Source of the DNA: Bog-756 sp963831535 | GTDB taxonomy: Bacteria > Actinomycetota > Acidimicrobiia > Acidimicrobiales > RAAP-2 | Reading direction: 5' to 3' | DNA: 64,000 nt | NCBI GenBank assembly: GCA_963831535.1 | Contig: CAWHQP010000008.1 | Coordinates: 1 to 64,000 of the forward strand | Part shown: piece after piece, positions 60,729 to 64,000 of the stretch | Layout: each line of letters starts with the position of its first letter | How positions within the stretch are numbered: the stretch's first letter is position 1 | The notes under the pieces: model-generated | What the model saw: the letters and a program-made list of their open reading frames with translations, nothing else | What the model was told of the DNA's origin: nothing | The model's database searches: none | Position numbers and translations under genes: made by a program

Positions 60729-63359
60729 TCAGCCTCTAGACAGTCCCCACCTCCGGCGACCCCGCACCACCAGCCAGGCACCACCCACCGCCACCGCCGT
60801 GAGGGGCAGCAACAGAGCGACGGGGGCCTCGGGGGCGTCCCCGCCGTTGGGCACCGACGGGTCGAGGGTGACCACCAGAATGTTCCGGTAGAGGGCAGGG
60901 TCGCCGGCCCCGATGGTGTAGAGGTCCGACCCGTTGGTGCCGAGCACGGTACCCACTGCAGCGATGGTCTTGGGGATCCGGTAGCCGGCAAAGACCATGG
61001 TCAGCGAGCCGTCCCCATTGGCCACGACGCTCGGGCCGTAGGCCCGACCGGAGTAGTAGGCCGAGATGCCCAGGGCCGGATTCGGGTCGGCGTCCTGGGC
61101 CGCCGAGGCCGAGAAGGTGTAGTCGGTGCTGATCACCGAGACCGGTACCGACCAGTGCTCCCCGTCGGTGGAGGTGGTCTCGTAGATCTGGTTGAAGGCG
61201 TCGCTGTCGCCGTCCACCGCCCACGCTCCCGACAGGAACAGCTGGTACACCGGCGTGGAACCCGACGTGTCGGTGATGATGGAGCCGGCCGACCCCACCC
61301 AGCGCATCTCGGTGGCCAGTGCGGTCCCCTGGGGCCCGTACTGGTTGGGGCCGCCGGGTGGGTCGACCGTCGTGGACGGGTCGTTGATGTCGTTGTAGTC
61401 CGACCCCTCGGTGCCCTGGCCGCTGATCACCCCGCCGTTGGCCAGACCCACCGCCGAGAAGTTGAACCCGTCGGTGGTGTAGGCGGCCCGGAGGATGGTC
61501 AGGTCCTCGTTGTTCTTGTACAGCTTGTCCTGGTTGGTCGAACCCTCGCCGGTCTTGGCCAAGGTGGCCGGGGACTCGAGGGCGGCCCCCGGAGCGCCGA
61601 TCTGGTCCTTGGCGCCGTAGGTGTTGCCGTTGTCGGCGGCCGGCACCGTGCAGCCGGTCAGCGTGTCGATGAGCGGCGAGGAGTAGCTGGAGATGGCCGT
61701 GCCTGACGAACCCACCGTGAGCCCGGTGCAGGAGGCCGGGATGACGGTCGAGGTGGTGTCATCGGCCACGTCGACAGTGACCGGGCTTCCGGCCGACGGG
61801 GTTCCGAGGGTGGTGGTGGTGTTCCCGTTGGCGAACATGGAGATGCTGGAGCCGGTGGTGGCGCTGTAGGTACCCCCGGCAGTGGTGACGCCGGCCACGA
61901 AGTAGTTGAGCTCCTTCTCGGTGTAGAGGACGATGGTGGATCCGGCCGGCGCCCCCGGGTAGGACGGCAGCACGCCCACGATGCCGTCCGGTGCCACCAG
62001 TCCGCTGGTCTGTTGAGCGGTGGCCGGTACGACGGGATCGGAGGTGACCGGGGCGCCGACGGCGGCGGCGAGGGGGGAGCCGTCCGGTCCTGTCGTGCAG
62101 TCCTCGATCTTGGTGGTCTGGTTGGCGTTGGCCTGGGAGCAGTAGACCGCCATCCCGTTGACGTAGACGCGGTTGGGAGCGTTGTTGTTGAGGATTGTCG
62201 AGGTGACGTTGTCCTCGAAGGTGACGGGCAGGCTGGACAGGCCGCCGGTGCCGAGGGTGTTGTTCGGCCCCTTCGGGATGGTCTCCGCCGTGCTCACCGT
62301 GCCGATGACCTGCTCGATGAGGTCGCCGCTATCCACGGTGGTGCCGCCGGAGGTGGCCGAGGTGCACCCGGTCAGGGTGGCGGCGCCCACGCCGGTGCAG
62401 GTGATGATAGAGGACGCCGTCGGGACCGGGGTCTGGGTCAGGTCCACGAACGGCCCCGGGACCAGTTGCTCGGGGGAGTTGGCCAGACCGGTCTGGTTGA
62501 CCGACAAGGTGGCCGGTGTCCCGCCGGTGAACGGCACCGTGGCCCCGGCGGTGGCGAAGGCGTCGGGGTCGATGCCCACCTGCTCCGTCGAGGGCAGTCC
62601 GGCCAGGGTGTCGGGACCGGACGAGGTCAGGGTGTGCACCAGCATGCCGACGCCGTTGTTGTCCCCCGCCGGCCGCTGGAGGGTGTAGAGGTAGGTCGTG
62701 CCCCCAACGGTGATCACGTTGGGGTGGCCCTCGCCGTCGTCGTTGACGTCGGCCGAGGGGCAGTAGCCCGGGTTCTGCTCCAGGGCCTCACCCTGGTAGG
62801 TCCAGTCCTGTCCGTTATCGGTGGAGGTGGCCACCACGATGGCCTCGTCGGCGTCCTTCGGCCGGTAGTCGAAGTAGCCGGTGAGGTCGGTGGCGCCGGT
62901 GCGCACGATGTGGGGGAAGTAGGCCGGAGCTAGGGGCAGCGTCGTCCCGGCGGGCTGGCGCACCGGTGAGCCGGTCGCCTCGGTGGTGGTGTTGCCGGTG
63001 CCGCAGTAGGCGTCCAGCGGTCCGGGTGTCCCCACCACCCCGCTCGGATAGGGGGCCACCCCGGCGGTGCCGCTGGCCGAGCCGGGGTAGACAGCCACGT
63101 TCGGCGCGGCCGGCGTGCCCGCCGTCGGACCGCCGGTGAGGAAACTCGGGAGCAGGTCCGACTGCGGATAGGCCGTGCCCGAGGGGTCGCCTTGGGCCTC
63201 GTTCCAGGGAGCGGCGGTCGACCCGTCGGTGATGGTGGCCAGGCTCGGGGTCCCGGCCACGTAGTCGGCCGCGCCGGCCACGCCCCCACCCACCGCGGTG
63301 GCGAGGGGCATGACGACCACGGCCAGAGCGACGATCAGGGCGGGCGTGCGACGGGTCAC
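60729..63359 (-). CDS. Large exported protein with BNR-like repeats and C-terminal membrane anchor
   Basis: An 876-residue protein. N-terminal signal peptide (TRRTPALIVALAVVVMPLATA...AGA). The mature part has STDNGQDWTYQG and STDGEHWSVPVSV, the Asp-box pattern of sialidase/glycosidase-like propellers, with several low-complexity Gly/Thr/Ser stretches between. The C-terminus reads DAPEAPVALLLPLTAVAVGGAWLVV then RGRRRW: a Pro-Glu-x-Pro signature, one helix and an Arg-rich tail, like a sorting or anchoring signal. Its neighbour at 63421 has the same tail type. Probably a cell-surface protein; glycan binding is inferred from the propeller. Confidence 0.75.
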   Translation of the reverse strand: MTRRTPALIVALAVVVMPLATAVGGGVAGAADYVAGTPSLATITDGSTAAPWNEAQGDPSGTAYPQSDLLPSFLTGGPTAGTPAAPNVAVYPGSASGTAGVAPYPSGVVGTPGPLDAYCGTGNTTTEATGSPVRQPAGTTLPLAPAYFPHIVRTGATDLTGYFDYRPKDADEAIVVATSTDNGQDWTYQGEALEQNPGYCPSADVNDDGEGHPNVITVGGTTYLYTLQRPAGDNNGVGMLVHTLTSSGPDTLAGLPSTEQVGIDPDAFATAGATVPFTGGTPATLSVNQTGLANSPEQLVPGPFVDLTQTPVPTASSIITCTGVGAATLTGCTSATSGGTTVDSGDLIEQVIGTVSTAETIPKGPNNTLGTGGLSSLPVTFEDNVTSTILNNNAPNRVYVNGMAVYCSQANANQTTKIEDCTTGPDGSPLAAAVGAPVTSDPVVPATAQQTSGLVAPDGIVGVLPSYPGAPAGSTIVLYTEKELNYFVAGVTTAGGTYSATTGSSISMFANGNTTTTLGTPSAGSPVTVDVADDTTSTVIPASCTGLTVGSSGTAISSYSSPLIDTLTGCTVPAADNGNTYGAKDQIGAPGAALESPATLAKTGEGSTNQDKLYKNNEDLTILRAAYTTDGFNFSAVGLANGGVISGQGTEGSDYNDINDPSTTVDPPGGPNQYGPQGTALATEMRWVGSAGSIITDTSGSTPVYQLFLSGAWAVDGDSDAFNQIYETTSTDGEHWSVPVSVISTDYTFSASAAQDADPNPALGISAYYSGRAYGPSVVANGDGSLTMVFAGYRIPKTIAAVGTVLGTNGSDLYTIGAGDPALYRNILVVTLDPSVPNGGDAPEAPVALLLPLTAVAVGGAWLVVRGRRRWGLSRG

Positions 63360-63420
63360 GGCTGGGAGGTCCTCGGTTGGGGGGTGGGGGGAGCTGGCCG
63401 TCCTGGGTTCATGAATCGGA

Positions 63421-64000
63421 TCAGGCGACGGTCTGACGACGGCGGACGGCCAGGTAGCCGGCCAGGCCGGCCACGGTCAGAAGGGGGAGGAACACGATGA
63501 AGGGCGTCTCGGGCAGGTTGTTGCCAGTGGTGAGGTTCACCGGAGCCAGGACGACCCCCTTCATGGATTCGCCAGTCGGTGCCGCGGCCAGGACGGCTGC
63601 CGTGGAAGAGAGGGTGCCGGTGGCCCCCGAGGAGTCGGTGATGCCGTAGAGGTCGCCCTGGTTGGTGACGTACAGGCTCACGGTGGAGCCGCTCACACTG
63701 GCGGCCAGACCGGTCACGTTGGACACGCTGACCGATCCTTTCTCCACCCAGGCCGTCCCGTTGAAGACGTACTTCTCGACGGCGCCGTTCTTGGTATCGG
63801 CGACGTAGAGGACGTTGGGGGAGGTGGCCGAGCCCACCGTGACGAAGGCGAACCCGGCCGGCTCGAACTTGCTTGGCGGGGAGCCGATCAGGCTGGTGTC
63901 GCCGGGTGAACCACTGGTAGGGGTCCCGGTGCCGACCTGGTCGATGGCCGAGGTGGTCGACTCGTAGAGCTGGCCGCCGTCGATGTTCAGCTGGTGGATG
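63421..64000 (-). CDS. Exported repeat protein, 5' end outside the window
   Basis: At least 192 residues; the frame is open to the right edge. GFAFVTVGSATSPNVLYVADTKNGAVEKYVFNGTAWVEKG and SLYVTNQGDLYGITDSSG look like NHL/PQQ-type propeller blades. The C-terminus reads NNLPETPFIVFLPLLTVAGLAGYLAV then RRRQ: Leu-Pro-Glu-Thr-Pro, one helix and an Arg tail, comparable with an LPxTG-type or PEP-type sorting signal. It is placed 61 bp upstream of the 60729 gene on the same strand; the two are probably one operon. Confidence 0.75.
   Translation of the reverse strand, partial: IHQLNIDGGQLYESTTSAIDQVGTGTPTSGSPGDTSLIGSPPSKFEPAGFAFVTVGSATSPNVLYVADTKNGAVEKYVFNGTAWVEKGSVSVSNVTGLAASVSGSTVSLYVTNQGDLYGITDSSGATGTLSSTAAVLAAAPTGESMKGVVLAPVNLTTGNNLPETPFIVFLPLLTVAGLAGYLAVRRRQTVA

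Noticed and set aside
62013..62933. Plus-strand ORF inside the large exported-protein gene
   Set aside because: Gly/Val/Arg-rich shadow on the opposite strand of a well-supported gene; high GC creates such open frames.

Overview
The window is high-GC DNA (about two-thirds G+C by eye, with ATG, GTG and TTG starts) from an actinobacterium-like genome. Three things point to the class Acidimicrobiia or a close relative: surface proteins made of 42-residue YWLVASDGG/FSFGD repeats, DUF2510 and DUF3303 proteins, and long runs of overlapping genes. This placement is an inference. No rRNA, tRNA or CRISPR array was recognised.

Left end, 1-9.4 kb: a decay zone. A repeat-rich surface protein is cut by a TGA. 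A dienelactone hydrolase, a PQQ-type propeller protein, a GNAT acetyltransferase and a SnoaL-like protein are all broken by indels or stops, with a few small intact enzymes between them (two VOC/GNAT genes, a monooxygenase, a PPOX-fold protein). At 6.96-9.4 kb lies a nested pile of dead insertion sequences: an IS3-family element with recognisable ends sits against a second IS3-family element whose orfB it truncates, next to a fossil of an IS256-type transposase.

Centre, 9.4-35.3 kb: cell-surface biology. A region with several mutually compatible or competing helices and a textbook intrinsic terminator (9640-9847) precedes two exported proteins, one with a SipW-type leader. Then come a glycosyltransferase, a propeller-repeat protein fused to a helical domain, and a 2OG-Fe(II) oxygenase. 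A ten-gene minus-strand operon (30263 down to 17632) follows, with nearly every junction overlapping by 1-4 bases. It encodes a priming sugar-phosphate transferase, a Wzz-like protein, a Wzy-like polymerase/ligase, a Wzx-like flippase and six glycosyltransferases. A membrane O-acyltransferase and an asparagine synthase flank it. Together these look like a complete Wzx/Wzy-type surface polysaccharide locus, without a visible kinase or phosphatase.

Right half, 35-64 kb: mostly housekeeping and accessory genes. These include an alpha/beta hydrolase, an ArsR-DUF2071 pair with its operator, a frameshifted sigma factor coupled to a GAF protein, folD, a PadR-chromate transporter pair with a palindromic operator, a Sel1-repeat protein, RDD and other membrane proteins, two PIN-type toxin-antitoxin modules (one with a broken antitoxin), a sulfotransferase, a cytochrome P450, an aldo/keto reductase, and an SDR/enoyl-CoA hydratase pair. 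The window ends in two adjacent exported proteins that share a Pro-Glu-x-Pro + membrane helix + Arg-rich C-terminal tail.

The large 17-35 kb operon is intact while the left 9 kb is full of indels. Most lesions there are therefore probably real decay, although single-base homopolymer indels elsewhere (sigma factor, chromate transporter) could be sequencing errors.
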